The translations under genes were made by a program, and so were the position numbers. From NCBI GenBank assembly GCA_036985715.1, contig BTQE01000002.1, positions 1 to 64,000 of the forward strand: 64,000 nt of DNA. The letters run 5' to 3'. The notes under the pieces are model-generated. The model worked only from the letters and a program-made list of their open reading frames with translations, was not told the DNA's origin and did not search any database. This document shows positions 35,738 through 44,883 of this stretch, piece by piece. Each line of letters starts with the position of its first letter. Position 1 is the first letter of the stretch. This DNA comes from SMXL01 sp036985715 (lineage in GTDB: Bacteria > Bacteroidota > Rhodothermia > Rhodothermales > UBA10348).

Positions 35738-36724
35738 CTAAAGACCCATCCATCGATCGACGAAAATGAGAAGGAGAAGAAGCGGAATGTACTTGACTGA
35801 GCCCATCAGTACCAGTCGGGCGTCGTGGACCGATTTGGAGAGGCAAAATTTGATCACCGGAATCATGAACCAAGCCCCGAGGATCAGCGATCCAGTGACG
35901 TAAACCGTGCCAGAGAGATTCAACATCCACGGAACAACACTTGCCGCAATCATCAGAATAGAAAATGCCAGGGTAAGACGCGTAGTCCGTGTCCCCGTTT
36001 CATCACCTACCGTCCACATACTGAACCCCGCGCGCTCGTAATCCTTTCGATACATCCAGGCGAGCGACAGAAAATGAGGCATTTGCCATGCAAGCAGTAT
36101 CATGAAAATGGCCCAGCCTCCAACGTCCAGGTTTCCCGTCGCTGCGGTCCAGCCTCCGAGAGCTGGAAGAGCACCTGGGATGGTACCCACGATCGTGTTG
36201 TATGGGGTGATACGCTTCAAGGGAGTGTATACGTACAGGTAGAGGGCGACCGAGATTGCCGCCAGGACACCCGTCAGCGGATTCGTCAGTGGGCAGAGGA
36301 TCGAAAGACCGACGGCAATTAAAACATATCCAAATGTTCTCGCAGACTCCGGACGAATCCGTCCAGAAGGCAGGGGTCTGGAGGATGTACGCCGCATCAC
36401 TCTGTCGTGCGTGCGCTCCAGATAATGATTCAGGGCTCCTCCTCCTGCCGAAACCAGGGATATTCCGATGAGCGCCCAACCTAATGTCCACCCATCCAGT
36501 CCATTTGCAGATCCAAGGACGAACCCTGCAAGAGCCGAAATCGTAACGAGAAACGTAATCTCGGGCTTAGCGAGAGAGACATAATCAACGAGACGCTGTT
36601 TCCAGACGACCCGTAGAGGTGGAGAAGAAATCGGAGAAGAAACAGATGGAGAGGTGGCCGGAATGGCAATCGCTTCCCGGCTCTCAGTTGTACCCAATAA
36701 TTTGTTGGTTTTTGGTTCGGGCAT
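35738..36724 (-). CDS. ctaB: Protoheme IX farnesyltransferase
   Basis: 328 residues. A membrane prenyltransferase that adds farnesyl to heme b to form heme O, the first step to heme A for cytochrome oxidase. After a proline/serine-rich N-terminus of about 45 residues come eight to nine helices. The aspartate-rich binding motifs are ERTHDRVMRRTSSRPLPSG (first) and YRKDYERAGFSM (second), and AWQMPHFLSLAWMY precedes the latter. The gene lies 12 bp downstream of ctaA and 13 bp upstream of rlmN, a clear operon. Confidence 0.97.
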   Translation of the reverse strand: MPEPKTNKLLGTTESREAIAIPATSPSVSSPISSPPLRVVWKQRLVDYVSLAKPEITFLVTISALAGFVLGSANGLDGWTLGWALIGISLVSAGGGALNHYLERTHDRVMRRTSSRPLPSGRIRPESARTFGYVLIAVGLSILCPLTNPLTGVLAAISVALYLYVYTPLKRITPYNTIVGTIPGALPALGGWTAATGNLDVGGWAIFMILLAWQMPHFLSLAWMYRKDYERAGFSMWTVGDETGTRTTRLTLAFSILMIAASVVPWMLNLSGTVYVTGSLILGAWFMIPVIKFCLSKSVHDARLVLMGSVKYIPLLLLLIFVDRWMGL

Positions 36725-36736
36725 ATTTCGAGGGGC

Positions 36737-37681
36737 TCAGTCGCTCGACGTAGGATTCAATGACAGTGATCGATTTGTAGTGAGTCTAAAAACCAAAGTC
36801 ATGGTTACAACCGCAGAAGCCAGCAGCATGGCTCCAACGACCAGGTGTGAAGAATTTATAACGACTTGCACATTACTTGGACGGACGATTCCTCGTTCAT
36901 CCAGCAAAACAAAATAGGCAATCAAACCCAAAGTGACCTGAAGGATTAAGATTCGGAGTGACCACGTCGCACTTCGTCTGAGATCTGCTTCGGTTTCGTA
37001 CTTCGTGCGAATGATCACCCACATATGAAAAACGGCAGCAGCGGCAACGAAGGCAAATCCCAAGTGAAGACCGGCAAGCAATGAATCAATACCAACCCCG
37101 GGATGACGAAGCAGTGCGCCAAGAATAATCTGTACATAGACTGCGAGAACAGCTCGAATCGTCACAGAACGGAGATCTTGAAGCTCACTCTGATACCCAC
37201 GGTCAACGGTTCTTTGCCACATCGGGGAGACGAATAGTATCAACGTGGCCAGGAGGGAGTAGAAGATCTGCGCGACAGCCGCATGTACGACGGCCAGGTC
37301 GAGAGATACCCATACTACGCGAAGTCCGCCCAGGACTCCTTGGAAAATGACGAGTAAAAGGGCTCCGAGGGCAACTCGCTTCATCCACTGCCGCTCATCA
37401 GACCGCCACGTCCAAAACGCCAGGGCCGTCATGATCAGGCCTACGAGTGCGCCGAGAAGCCTGTGACCATGTTCGGCAAGGATCGGGGTAACTTCCCACC
37501 AGTTCGGCCAGGGATTGAAGGGATTGTAGGAATCGAACGAGGACGGCCAATCGGGTACGGCCAATCCGGCATTAATGCTTGTCACAAAAGCACCCCACGC
37601 CAGCAACGCTGTTGCGATGACGAAGGCTATGATCGAGAATTTGCGACGAGCTGACCAGTCACTCCCGGATAAACTGTGCAT
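36737..37681 (-). CDS. ctaA: Heme A synthase
   Basis: 314 residues from the ATG at 37681; an in-frame ATG at 37756 would add 25 residues. CtaA/Cox15 oxidises the C8 methyl of heme O to the formyl group of heme A. The family opening AFVTSINAGLAVPDWPSSF is visible, then the heme-ligand histidines His71/His73 (AEHGHRLLG), VVHAAVAQ, GLHLGFAF and NSSHLVVGA, spread over eight helices. It supports an aa3-type terminal oxidase, hence aerobic respiration. First gene of the ctaA-ctaB-rlmN group. The 229-bp gap to the divergent secreted-protein gene at 37911 should hold its promoter. Confidence 0.96.
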   Translation of the reverse strand: MHSLSGSDWSARRKFSIIAFVIATALLAWGAFVTSINAGLAVPDWPSSFDSYNPFNPWPNWWEVTPILAEHGHRLLGALVGLIMTALAFWTWRSDERQWMKRVALGALLLVIFQGVLGGLRVVWVSLDLAVVHAAVAQIFYSLLATLILFVSPMWQRTVDRGYQSELQDLRSVTIRAVLAVYVQIILGALLRHPGVGIDSLLAGLHLGFAFVAAAAVFHMWVIIRTKYETEADLRRSATWSLRILILQVTLGLIAYFVLLDERGIVRPSNVQVVINSSHLVVGAMLLASAVVTMTLVFRLTTNRSLSLNPTSSD

Positions 37682-37910
37682 GGACCAGATGCGTGAGGCT
37701 TTGTAAAGCGACAACCCTGTGGGTTGTCGGAAAAATTGAGACCAAATGTACCGCACAGCAGTTGCCTTTGATGGGGATTACGGTAAAATCCAGTTGAAGA
37801 AGGTCTGAAGGCGGGGCGAAACACCGGATGTCCAGGGCACTTCAGGTGGGTTCGAGCGTTCGCAGTCCGTAAATTCAAAAATTCAGTCTGATCCCCGTCC
37901 TCTCCTCCTG

Positions 37911-38465
37911 GTGAATTCACTTCGGAACACATCGGTGGTGCGCTTTGTCGCTGCTCTGTTGACAGTTTGTCTTGGAGCGGTCGTTGTGTCCCCGGCGGCT
38001 ACGGCTGAGGGCATCGGGACACAGTATGCGGATTGGCTTCGTCTCCACCTGCCAGAATCTTCGCAGCCGGATGTAGAGCGGGCCCTGGAAATCGCATCGG
38101 AGCGTGGTGCACGAACGTTTGAGGAGTTTCTGACTTCCTTTCTGAATGAATTGGAGTCCGTGAAGGGGGAAGTTGAACCGGTGGAGATCGAAAAGGGTCT
38201 TGACAACACCGCTGAGCGTCTGCGCACGGAACTACGCCTGCAATTTGTGCGATTCGTGGGAGAGGCTGTTCTGCCAGGATTTCTAAAAGGAGACGTTCTT
38301 GTGCAGACTGCCGCTTCTCAGAATTTTCGCTTCGGCAAGACACACGGGTATTCCGACTCACAGCGAATCCTCAGTGACGATGCGTTCGCCCGGGTTTTTG
38401 AATTACCACGTCTCCGTATCGGATTTCGCTTTCTACGGTCGTCGGCCCAACCGCTTGGCCCTTAG
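37911..38465 (+). CDS. Small secreted protein of unknown function
   Basis: 184 residues starting at a GTG. The N-terminus is a clear signal peptide (FVAALLTVCLGAVVVSPAATAEG). The mature part is mostly helical and charged, with an acidic middle (FLNELESVKGEVEPVEIEKG) and a more hydrophobic FVRFVGEAVLPGFLKGDV stretch. No known domain is recognised. It lies 159 bp before secD on the same strand and diverges from ctaA. The position beside the Sec accessory genes may be chance. Confidence that it is a gene comes from the signal peptide and the absence of a competing frame. Confidence 0.65.
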   Translation: MNSLRNTSVVRFVAALLTVCLGAVVVSPAATAEGIGTQYADWLRLHLPESSQPDVERALEIASERGARTFEEFLTSFLNELESVKGEVEPVEIEKGLDNTAERLRTELRLQFVRFVGEAVLPGFLKGDVLVQTAASQNFRFGKTHGYSDSQRILSDDAFARVFELPRLRIGFRFLRSSAQPLGP

Positions 38466-38624
38466 ACGTGAATCCGTGCGGTCCTGAACACAACTCGTTC
38501 CGACCGGGAATTCTTTCCGTTGCAGCTCTCGTTTAGGTGCTTACGAACCTACGCCAGAACACCTGAGCCAGGGATTTTGAAAGCTGCAAAACACTATTGA
38601 TCACACCATAACCCAACTTTTGAA

Positions 38625-40478
38625 ATGCAAGGTAACGGCATGAAGGTCTTCCTGATCGCCTTTTTCGTGGTGATGTCAGGATATTATCTCTTTCCGTCCG
38701 CACAGAATTATTTTGCCAATCGCAAAATGAATGCGATGGACGAGGCAAGCCGAGCACAGTACGAAAGAGACAATTTCAACAAGCTGCGGGCTCATCAAGA
38801 AAAGGCGCTGAAACTGGGGCTGGACCTACAGGGCGGGATGCACGTCACGCTTGAGGTCAGAGTCGATGCGCTCATCCGAGAACTTGCGACCGATGTAGAT
38901 CAACTTTTTGATGATGTCTTAGCGGTCGCAACCAGAGAAGCCATGTCGAGTGACGTCTCGATTATTGATTCGTTTGTTCGCGAATTTTCCCGCCGGGACT
39001 CGAATGCTCGGCTTTCGAGGTATTTCCGAAATGAGACGGCCGAAATTACACGTCGCTCCAGTAACTCGGATGTCGCCGAATTTCTCACGAAAGAAGCGAA
39101 CGAGTCGGTGGAGCGCGCGATCGAAATTATCCGTGACCGAGTCGACCGATACGGAGTAACCGAACCGTCCATTCAGAAGCAGGGAAGTCGTCGAGTGGTC
39201 GTTGAACTGCCAGGCATCGACGATCCCGAAAGAATTCGCGGTTTACTCAAGGGGACGGCCCGGCTTGAGTTCCGCCTGATGGCCGACCCGGCTGAACTGA
39301 CCCAGTCGTTGCAGCGGGTGATCGAGTACTTCGAGGTGGAACCGGATTCTACGGAAACACTGGTGGGTGCGGATTCGACCTTCGACGTTGCCGACCTGCT
39401 GGACCAGGGGACGGGAGCCTCGGGGAATGCACTGGTCGACATCATGCAGCCGATAGGTCAGTCGGTTACCTTCGGTAGGGTTACTGAGCAGGATACGGCA
39501 GCCGTAAATTTGCTCTTGAGCGATCCGAGAGTCATTGATCTGTTGCCGCAAAACGTAACGCTCATGTATACGTCGTCTCCCATGGGCACAACAGATGAAG
39601 GAGTCGAAGTCTACGATCTTCTGGGCGTTCGTACGGAAATTGAGCTGGGTGGAGAAGTGATTACGGATGCCCGTGTCGATTTTGATCAGGCGACGAATCA
39701 GCCGGAAGTAACCATGGTCATGAACTCCGAAGGAACGCGCACGTGGGCTCGCCTTACAGGTGCAAACGTTGGAAAAAACATTGCCATCGTACTGGACGGC
39801 TTCGTTTATTCCTATCCCAACGTTTTAGGTAGAATCACGGGCGGCCGGTCCAATATCTCGGGACTTGATTCCAGGGACGAAGCCTCCGACATCGTTACAG
39901 TACTCAAGTCTGGTGCTCTCCCGGCTCCAGTTGAGATTGTCGAAGAACGTACCGTTGGACCGAGCCTGGGTGCTGCGTCGATTCGATCCGGCCTGAAATC
40001 CATTTTGTACGGGTTGGGCCTGGTGGCGCTGTTCATGATATTCTACTATCGTGCCGGCGGATCCGTCGCAGACATGGCTCTGATATTGAACCTGATTTTT
40101 ATACTCGGGATTCTGTCCGCATTTCAAGCGACGTTGACGCTTCCCGGTATCGCGGGTATCGTGCTAACCATCGGTATGGCCGTGGACGCCAACGTGCTGA
40201 TCTTCGAGCGAATACGGGAAGAACAATCCACAGGAAAGACGCTCAAGGCAGCCATCGACGGGGGTTATTCCAAGGCACTCAGCGCGATTTTTGATGCCAA
40301 TATTACCACGTTTTTCGTGGGTGTGATCCTGTATTCATTTGGAGTCGGCCCAATTCAGGGTTTTGCCGTCACGCTCATGGCGGGAATTCTGTCGTCTATG
40401 TTCACGGCGATTGTTTTTACACGAGTTTTGTTTGATTACGTAGTGATCGATCGACGACTTGACGTTAGTTACGGCTGA
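38625..40478 (+). CDS. secD: Protein translocase subunit SecD
   Basis: 617 residues. With SecF it uses proton-motive force to pull secreted proteins through SecYEG from the periplasmic side. After one N-terminal helix, KLGLDLQGGMHVTLEV marks the SecD signature. The large periplasmic domain contains RVDRYGVTEPSIQKQGSRR and VVVELPGIDDPERI. The five C-terminal helices begin with SGALPAPVEIVEERTVGPSL and include GMAVDANVLIFERIREE. The start may be 38625 or the ATG five codons later (38640). secF follows after 61 bp. Confidence 0.97.
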   Translation: MQGNGMKVFLIAFFVVMSGYYLFPSAQNYFANRKMNAMDEASRAQYERDNFNKLRAHQEKALKLGLDLQGGMHVTLEVRVDALIRELATDVDQLFDDVLAVATREAMSSDVSIIDSFVREFSRRDSNARLSRYFRNETAEITRRSSNSDVAEFLTKEANESVERAIEIIRDRVDRYGVTEPSIQKQGSRRVVVELPGIDDPERIRGLLKGTARLEFRLMADPAELTQSLQRVIEYFEVEPDSTETLVGADSTFDVADLLDQGTGASGNALVDIMQPIGQSVTFGRVTEQDTAAVNLLLSDPRVIDLLPQNVTLMYTSSPMGTTDEGVEVYDLLGVRTEIELGGEVITDARVDFDQATNQPEVTMVMNSEGTRTWARLTGANVGKNIAIVLDGFVYSYPNVLGRITGGRSNISGLDSRDEASDIVTVLKSGALPAPVEIVEERTVGPSLGAASIRSGLKSILYGLGLVALFMIFYYRAGGSVADMALILNLIFILGILSAFQATLTLPGIAGIVLTIGMAVDANVLIFERIREEQSTGKTLKAAIDGGYSKALSAIFDANITTFFVGVILYSFGVGPIQGFAVTLMAGILSSMFTAIVFTRVLFDYVVIDRRLDVSYG

Positions 40479-40539
40479 GCCGATTCCACACTAACTGATT
40501 TGATTTTCGCACCTCGCGGTGCACAAACGAGATAGTGAC

Positions 40540-41448
40540 ATGCGAATTTTTGAAAATGCAAATTTCGAATTCATTGGAAACAGGAGCAAAGGGTACATCT
40601 TTTCCGGTGTCCTCGTCCTCGCAAGCATTGGCTCATTCGTAATCAATGGACTTGAATTGGGAATCGACTTCAAAGGAGGGATGGAGTTCGTCATCGAGAC
40701 AAGCGAGCCTCTGGATGCGGTTGCAGTACGGTCTACTCTAACAGGTGTACTGAGCTCGGACCCGGAGGTCAAAACGTTCGGCGATAACGCTTTGCTAGTC
40801 CGAACTCTTCCCATGGAGGATATCGACGCAACACAAAGCCTCATTTTGTCTGGGATCGGGGATGCTTTTCCCAATACGACCCTGAGTGTACAGAAGACCG
40901 ATAATGTTGGACCCCGATTCGCTCAAGACCTGGCAGAGAGTGCCATATTTTCAATTTTTGGGTCGTTGCTGGTGATCTTCGTTTACATTCTAATCCGATT
41001 TGAATGGAGATTTGGCGTGGGTGCTGTAACTGCCCTGTTTCACGATGTCATCATCACCCTGGGCGTCTTCTCGCTCCTGAAAGGGATCGTCCCATTCTCC
41101 ACGCAGATCGATCAAACGATTGTCGCGGCATTCCTGACGATCGTCGGATACTCGTTGAATGATACGGTCGTAGTCTTCGACCGAATTCGAGAGTATACTG
41201 GATTGTTCAAGGCGGAGTCATATGATGACGTGGTCAATCGCTCCATCAATAACACATTGAGCCGTACGATCATCACTTCCGGGACAACCTTGCTCGTCGT
41301 AGGAGTCCTATTTATATTCGGTGGCGAAGTGCTCCGCGGCTTCTCATTTGCGATAATTATCGGAATTCTAATTGGGACGTACTCGTCGATTTTCGTAGCA
41401 TCGCCGGTAGTGATTGAATTGAAGAAAAAAGGCGCGACGCGTAGGTAA
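40540..41448 (+). CDS. secF: Protein translocase subunit SecF
   Basis: 302 residues from the ATG at 40540; a GTG at 40519 is a weaker alternative. Partner of SecD. The signature LGIDFKGGMEF is near residue 45, VGPRFAQDLAESA leads into the second helix, and the conserved helix block with GYSLNDTVVVFDRIRE carries the RND-type charged residues. It ends with SPVVIELKKKGATRR. The set secD-secF is complete here, with yajC not seen. The STAS gene starts 66 bp later. Confidence 0.97.
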   Translation: MRIFENANFEFIGNRSKGYIFSGVLVLASIGSFVINGLELGIDFKGGMEFVIETSEPLDAVAVRSTLTGVLSSDPEVKTFGDNALLVRTLPMEDIDATQSLILSGIGDAFPNTTLSVQKTDNVGPRFAQDLAESAIFSIFGSLLVIFVYILIRFEWRFGVGAVTALFHDVIITLGVFSLLKGIVPFSTQIDQTIVAAFLTIVGYSLNDTVVVFDRIREYTGLFKAESYDDVVNRSINNTLSRTIITSGTTLLVVGVLFIFGGEVLRGFSFAIIIGILIGTYSSIFVASPVVIELKKKGATRR

Positions 41449-41514
41449 TCTATTTTGTTGAGACAATAATCCTCCTGGAATATTTCGATCCCCGTACACT
41501 AGTCAAGAGAGCTA

Positions 41515-41853
41515 ATGAACTACAATGTTGACGAGCGCTATAACTCTGTTGTCATCACACTTAAAGGCAACATCATGGGTGGTCCTGACGGATCCAAACT
41601 GCATGACACCCTGCATGAGTTGAAGGAAAATAACAAGGCCAACGTGGTTGTTGATCTTTCAAAAGTAAAGTTCATGAACTCGAGTGGACTCGGGATGCTG
41701 ATTAGCGGAATGACAACAATGCGTAACGCGGGTGGCGATTTGCGATTGGCAAACGTCGCTGATCGGATACAGTCTTTACTGGTTATTACGAAGTTGATTA
41801 CTGTTTTTAAACATTTCGATTCCGTAGATGAAGCTGTTGAGAGCTACGAGTAG
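41515..41853 (+). CDS. STAS-domain protein, anti-anti-sigma-factor-like
   Basis: 112 residues, a single STAS domain of the SpoIIAA/RsbV type. Partners of this family bind anti-sigma kinases when dephosphorylated. The phosphorylation site lies in FMNSSGLGML, with Ser57 at the place of SpoIIAA Ser58; the residue before the pair is Asn instead of the common Asp. No anti-sigma kinase or PP2C phosphatase gene is adjacent, so its partners are off-window. It follows secF by 66 bp and is closed by a strong terminator at 41935. Confidence 0.9.
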   Translation: MNYNVDERYNSVVITLKGNIMGGPDGSKLHDTLHELKENNKANVVVDLSKVKFMNSSGLGMLISGMTTMRNAGGDLRLANVADRIQSLLVITKLITVFKHFDSVDEAVESYE

Positions 41854-41934
41854 TCAGACAGATTCTTTCGGCAGGTCCAGCATTCGTAGAGAATGTTCGA
41901 GAATGACTAATTAACAACATTGGATCGGGGAAGG

Positions 41935-41964
41935 GCGGCGAGCGCGGCTCGCCGCTTTTGTTTT
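41935..41964 (+). terminator. Rho-independent terminator after the STAS gene
   Basis: A perfect 9-bp GC-rich stem (41935-41943 with 41947-41955), a three-base loop and a following TTTTGTTTT run (41956-41964). It sits 82 bp after the STAS stop and 60 bp before purA, and ends the secD-secF-STAS unit. Confidence 0.92.
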
Positions 41965-42023
41965 GGAAACCATATACCGCTTAACTCTCTGACCTATAGG
42001 GAAAAGAGAAAAACAGTATAAGT

Positions 42024-43316
42024 ATGCCGGTTACTGTAGTTATAGGAAGCCAGTGGGGCGACGAGGGAAAGGGAAAGATTGTCGATTTGCTGAGTCGTGA
42101 CATCGACATCGTTGCTCGATATCAAGGCGGTGCCAATGCAGGCCACACGATTTGCTGGGGGGAGGACGAATTCGTTCTTCATCTTGTACCCAGTGGCGTA
42201 TTTCACGATGGAGTAACCTGTGTAATCGGGAATGGTGTTGTGATCGATCCAGTATCGATGATGGATGAAATACAGATGATAGAGGATCTGGGTTATGCAG
42301 TAGAAGGCCGTCTGTTTGTCTCGCACAATGCTCATCTCATCATGCCCTACCACAAAGCCATCGAAGGCGCGCGCGAACGTGCGAGAGATGCCGGGGCCAT
42401 CGGCACGACTGGTAGGGGAATTGGCCCCGCATATGTCGATAAGTTTGCGCGAACGGGCATTCGGGTGGTCGATCTGCTCGACCGAGACGTACTCCGAAAG
42501 AAATTGACGGCCTCCATCGAAGAGAAAAACGCCATTTTGGAGTCAATCTATGGGGAAGAAAAACTCGATGTCGAGTCGATCATTGAGGAATATGTCGAAT
42601 TTGATCGGTTGATTGATCCGTTCGTTACCGATACGGCGGAGTATCTCAATTCGGCTCTCAGAGAGGGGAAGCGCATTTTGGCGGAAGGGGCTCAGGGTTC
42701 ATTACTGGACGTGGATTTCGGAACGTATCCGTTCGTCACGTCCAGTCACCCGACGGCTGGAGGGTGTTGTACCGGTCTCGGTATTCCACCAACTGCTGTT
42801 CAGGAGAGCATCGGGATCGTGAAGGCGTATTCCACGAGGGTCGGTAATGGACCGTTCATCACGGAGCTCGAGGATGAGACAGGCAGCGAACTCCGGCGAG
42901 TTGGAGCAGAATTTGGCTCTACCACCGGGCGTCCACGCCGGTGCGGATGGTTGGATCTGGTCGCGCTACGATATACGGCAATGATCAATGGATTCACCGG
43001 ACTTGCAATCACGAAGCTCGACGTATTGTCCGGCCTGGACGAAATAGAAGTTTGCGTTTCCTATCAATACGATGGCAAGAATACGGATCGATTCCCAAGT
43101 GATATTCAGACTCTAGAGAAAGTGGAGCCTGAATACAGGACGTTTCCAGGTTGGAAATCGGATGTAACCGGCGTCACGTCAATAGACGCGCTTCCTCATG
43201 AGGCACGGTCCTATATCGAATTTATCGAAGAGTTTTTGAGAGTCCCGGCCGTAATCGTTTCGACCGGACCAAATAGAAGCCAGACCGTCGAACGCTTCCG
43301 GCACGCGGCCGCGTGA
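42024..43316 (+). CDS. purA: Adenylosuccinate synthetase
   Basis: 430 residues. Joins IMP and aspartate with GTP to give adenylosuccinate in AMP synthesis. The P-loop-like GSQWGDEGKGKIVDLL (residues 8-23) holds the catalytic aspartate; NAGHTI, GTTGRGIGPAYVDK, AEGAQGSLLDVDFGTYPFVT and STTGRPRRCGWLDLVAL follow. Length is normal. It has its own upstream region after the terminator at 41935, and the histidine kinase gene follows 60 bp after the stop. Confidence 0.98.
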   Translation: MPVTVVIGSQWGDEGKGKIVDLLSRDIDIVARYQGGANAGHTICWGEDEFVLHLVPSGVFHDGVTCVIGNGVVIDPVSMMDEIQMIEDLGYAVEGRLFVSHNAHLIMPYHKAIEGARERARDAGAIGTTGRGIGPAYVDKFARTGIRVVDLLDRDVLRKKLTASIEEKNAILESIYGEEKLDVESIIEEYVEFDRLIDPFVTDTAEYLNSALREGKRILAEGAQGSLLDVDFGTYPFVTSSHPTAGGCCTGLGIPPTAVQESIGIVKAYSTRVGNGPFITELEDETGSELRRVGAEFGSTTGRPRRCGWLDLVALRYTAMINGFTGLAITKLDVLSGLDEIEVCVSYQYDGKNTDRFPSDIQTLEKVEPEYRTFPGWKSDVTGVTSIDALPHEARSYIEFIEEFLRVPAVIVSTGPNRSQTVERFRHAAA

Positions 43317-43406
43317 TCCATAAAAGCTCCAGTCAAGGGGCCAGTTCCTTGAGTTGACGTACATTTCCGTTCAGGAATGCTTGCGTCACTCGATCGTGGA
43401 TCACTT

Positions 43407-44813
43407 ATGAAAGCCTACCGTGTATCTGTCAACCTCAAGCTCGGGTTGATTCTTTTCGCCGTAGCGATTGCCGTTTCGTCGCTGTGGTACACCAAAGATC
43501 TTGCAAATCGTCTTCGGAATCGCGAAACGTCACTCATACAACTGTGGGGACGAGCTCTGGAACAGGTACCAAAAGTTGCCCAGGAAGGATCCATCAATCC
43601 ATTTCAGGATGAATTCCGGGACCTGGAAAATCAGATTTCCCGGGGATCCGGGTCGCCACTGGCGAGCGCCATCGACGACAGGAAACGTGATCGGTATCGA
43701 CAGGCATTTGTTTGGGCACAAAGCATGCCGCCCGCGAGCGACCTGACATTTATTCTAAGTGCGTTTCTAGAGCCCAATACGTTTGACATCCCGGCAATTC
43801 TGGAAGATTTAATGATGGGTACGGCCACGATCTGGAGAAATATTCCGAACCTACCAGAATCTCTTTCCGAACTGGATTCTATTCGAGCTGTTGATCCAGA
43901 CGAATACGAACGAATCCGGGCGCGCCTCTTAAAGATTCAAAACGATATGGATGTGGTTCACCGTCCAATTCCTATTGTTGTCGCATTTCCAAGCGATACG
44001 CTCAATCAGAAAATGCATTACGGCGAATCGTCTCTGGTGACAGCGGTCCGGTGGTTCCCATACGTTCAGCTTGGATTTGTCGGTTTATTCGTTCTCGTCG
44101 GATACTTTGGTTTCTCTTATGTCCGCTCGAGTGAGCAGAAGAGCCTGTGGGTGGGGATGGCCAAGGAGGCTGCTCATCAACTCGGCACGCCCATCTCCAG
44201 TCTTATGGGGTGGCTGGAGGTGCTGAGATTGAAAGAGGGGGTTGACGCGCGTCAACAGCAAGCATTTGATGAAATTGAAAACGACATACAGAGACTGACC
44301 CGCGTCACCAGCCGATTTTCAGGTATAGGATCACTCCCAAAACTCGACCAGCAATCCCTCAAGCCAGTCATTGAGAATGTCTCTGAATATATGCGTCGGC
44401 GATTGCCTCAGAGTGGCAAACACCTTGTGCTGCTGATCGATATCCCTGATGAGATCGAGGCGCCGCTGAACGCAGAATTGTTTGAATGGGTTATCGAGAA
44501 CCTTCTGAAAAACGCCATTGATGCCACGCTTTCTGAGCATGGGACGATCGATATTTCCGCAAAGATATTGGATGGAAATGTAGTGGTAGACGTAACTGAT
44601 AGCGGAAAGGGCATTGACCGCCGGCAGTGGAAAAACGTATTTAGACCAGGATACAGTACCAAGAAGAGGGGCTGGGGATTGGGCCTGAGCCTGGCTCGCA
44701 GAATAGTAGAGGACTATCACGGAGGATCCCTGGTGCTTCTGCACTCGCGCCCTGACGGAGGAACCACTTTTCGAATAACGCTTCCCTCCAACACTCGAAA
44801 AAGAAAAGCCTGA
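43407..44813 (+). CDS. Membrane sensor histidine kinase without an adjacent response regulator
   Basis: 468 residues from the ATG at 43407; an ATG at 43377 adds ten. Two membrane helices (LKLGLILFAVAIAVSSLW and VQLGFVGLFVLVGYFGFSYV) flank a periplasmic region of about 190 residues with no known sensor domain. The H-box is MAKEAAHQLGTPISSLMGWLE, and the ATPase domain has the N-box ENLLKNAIDATLSE, the G1 box DVTDSGKGID and the G2 box KKRGWGLGLSLARRIVEDYH. No receiver-domain gene is beside it, so the partner is unknown. It is convergent with the sigma-like fusion gene at 44884, separated by 70 bp. Confidence 0.92.
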   Translation: MKAYRVSVNLKLGLILFAVAIAVSSLWYTKDLANRLRNRETSLIQLWGRALEQVPKVAQEGSINPFQDEFRDLENQISRGSGSPLASAIDDRKRDRYRQAFVWAQSMPPASDLTFILSAFLEPNTFDIPAILEDLMMGTATIWRNIPNLPESLSELDSIRAVDPDEYERIRARLLKIQNDMDVVHRPIPIVVAFPSDTLNQKMHYGESSLVTAVRWFPYVQLGFVGLFVLVGYFGFSYVRSSEQKSLWVGMAKEAAHQLGTPISSLMGWLEVLRLKEGVDARQQQAFDEIENDIQRLTRVTSRFSGIGSLPKLDQQSLKPVIENVSEYMRRRLPQSGKHLVLLIDIPDEIEAPLNAELFEWVIENLLKNAIDATLSEHGTIDISAKILDGNVVVDVTDSGKGIDRRQWKNVFRPGYSTKKRGWGLGLSLARRIVEDYHGGSLVLLHSRPDGGTTFRITLPSNTRKRKA

Positions 44814-44883
44814 CCAGGTGCTCAGCGCTACACGGCGTAATGCCGGCTAAAAAGGCGTGATGTCGGTGCGACGGGTCATGATG

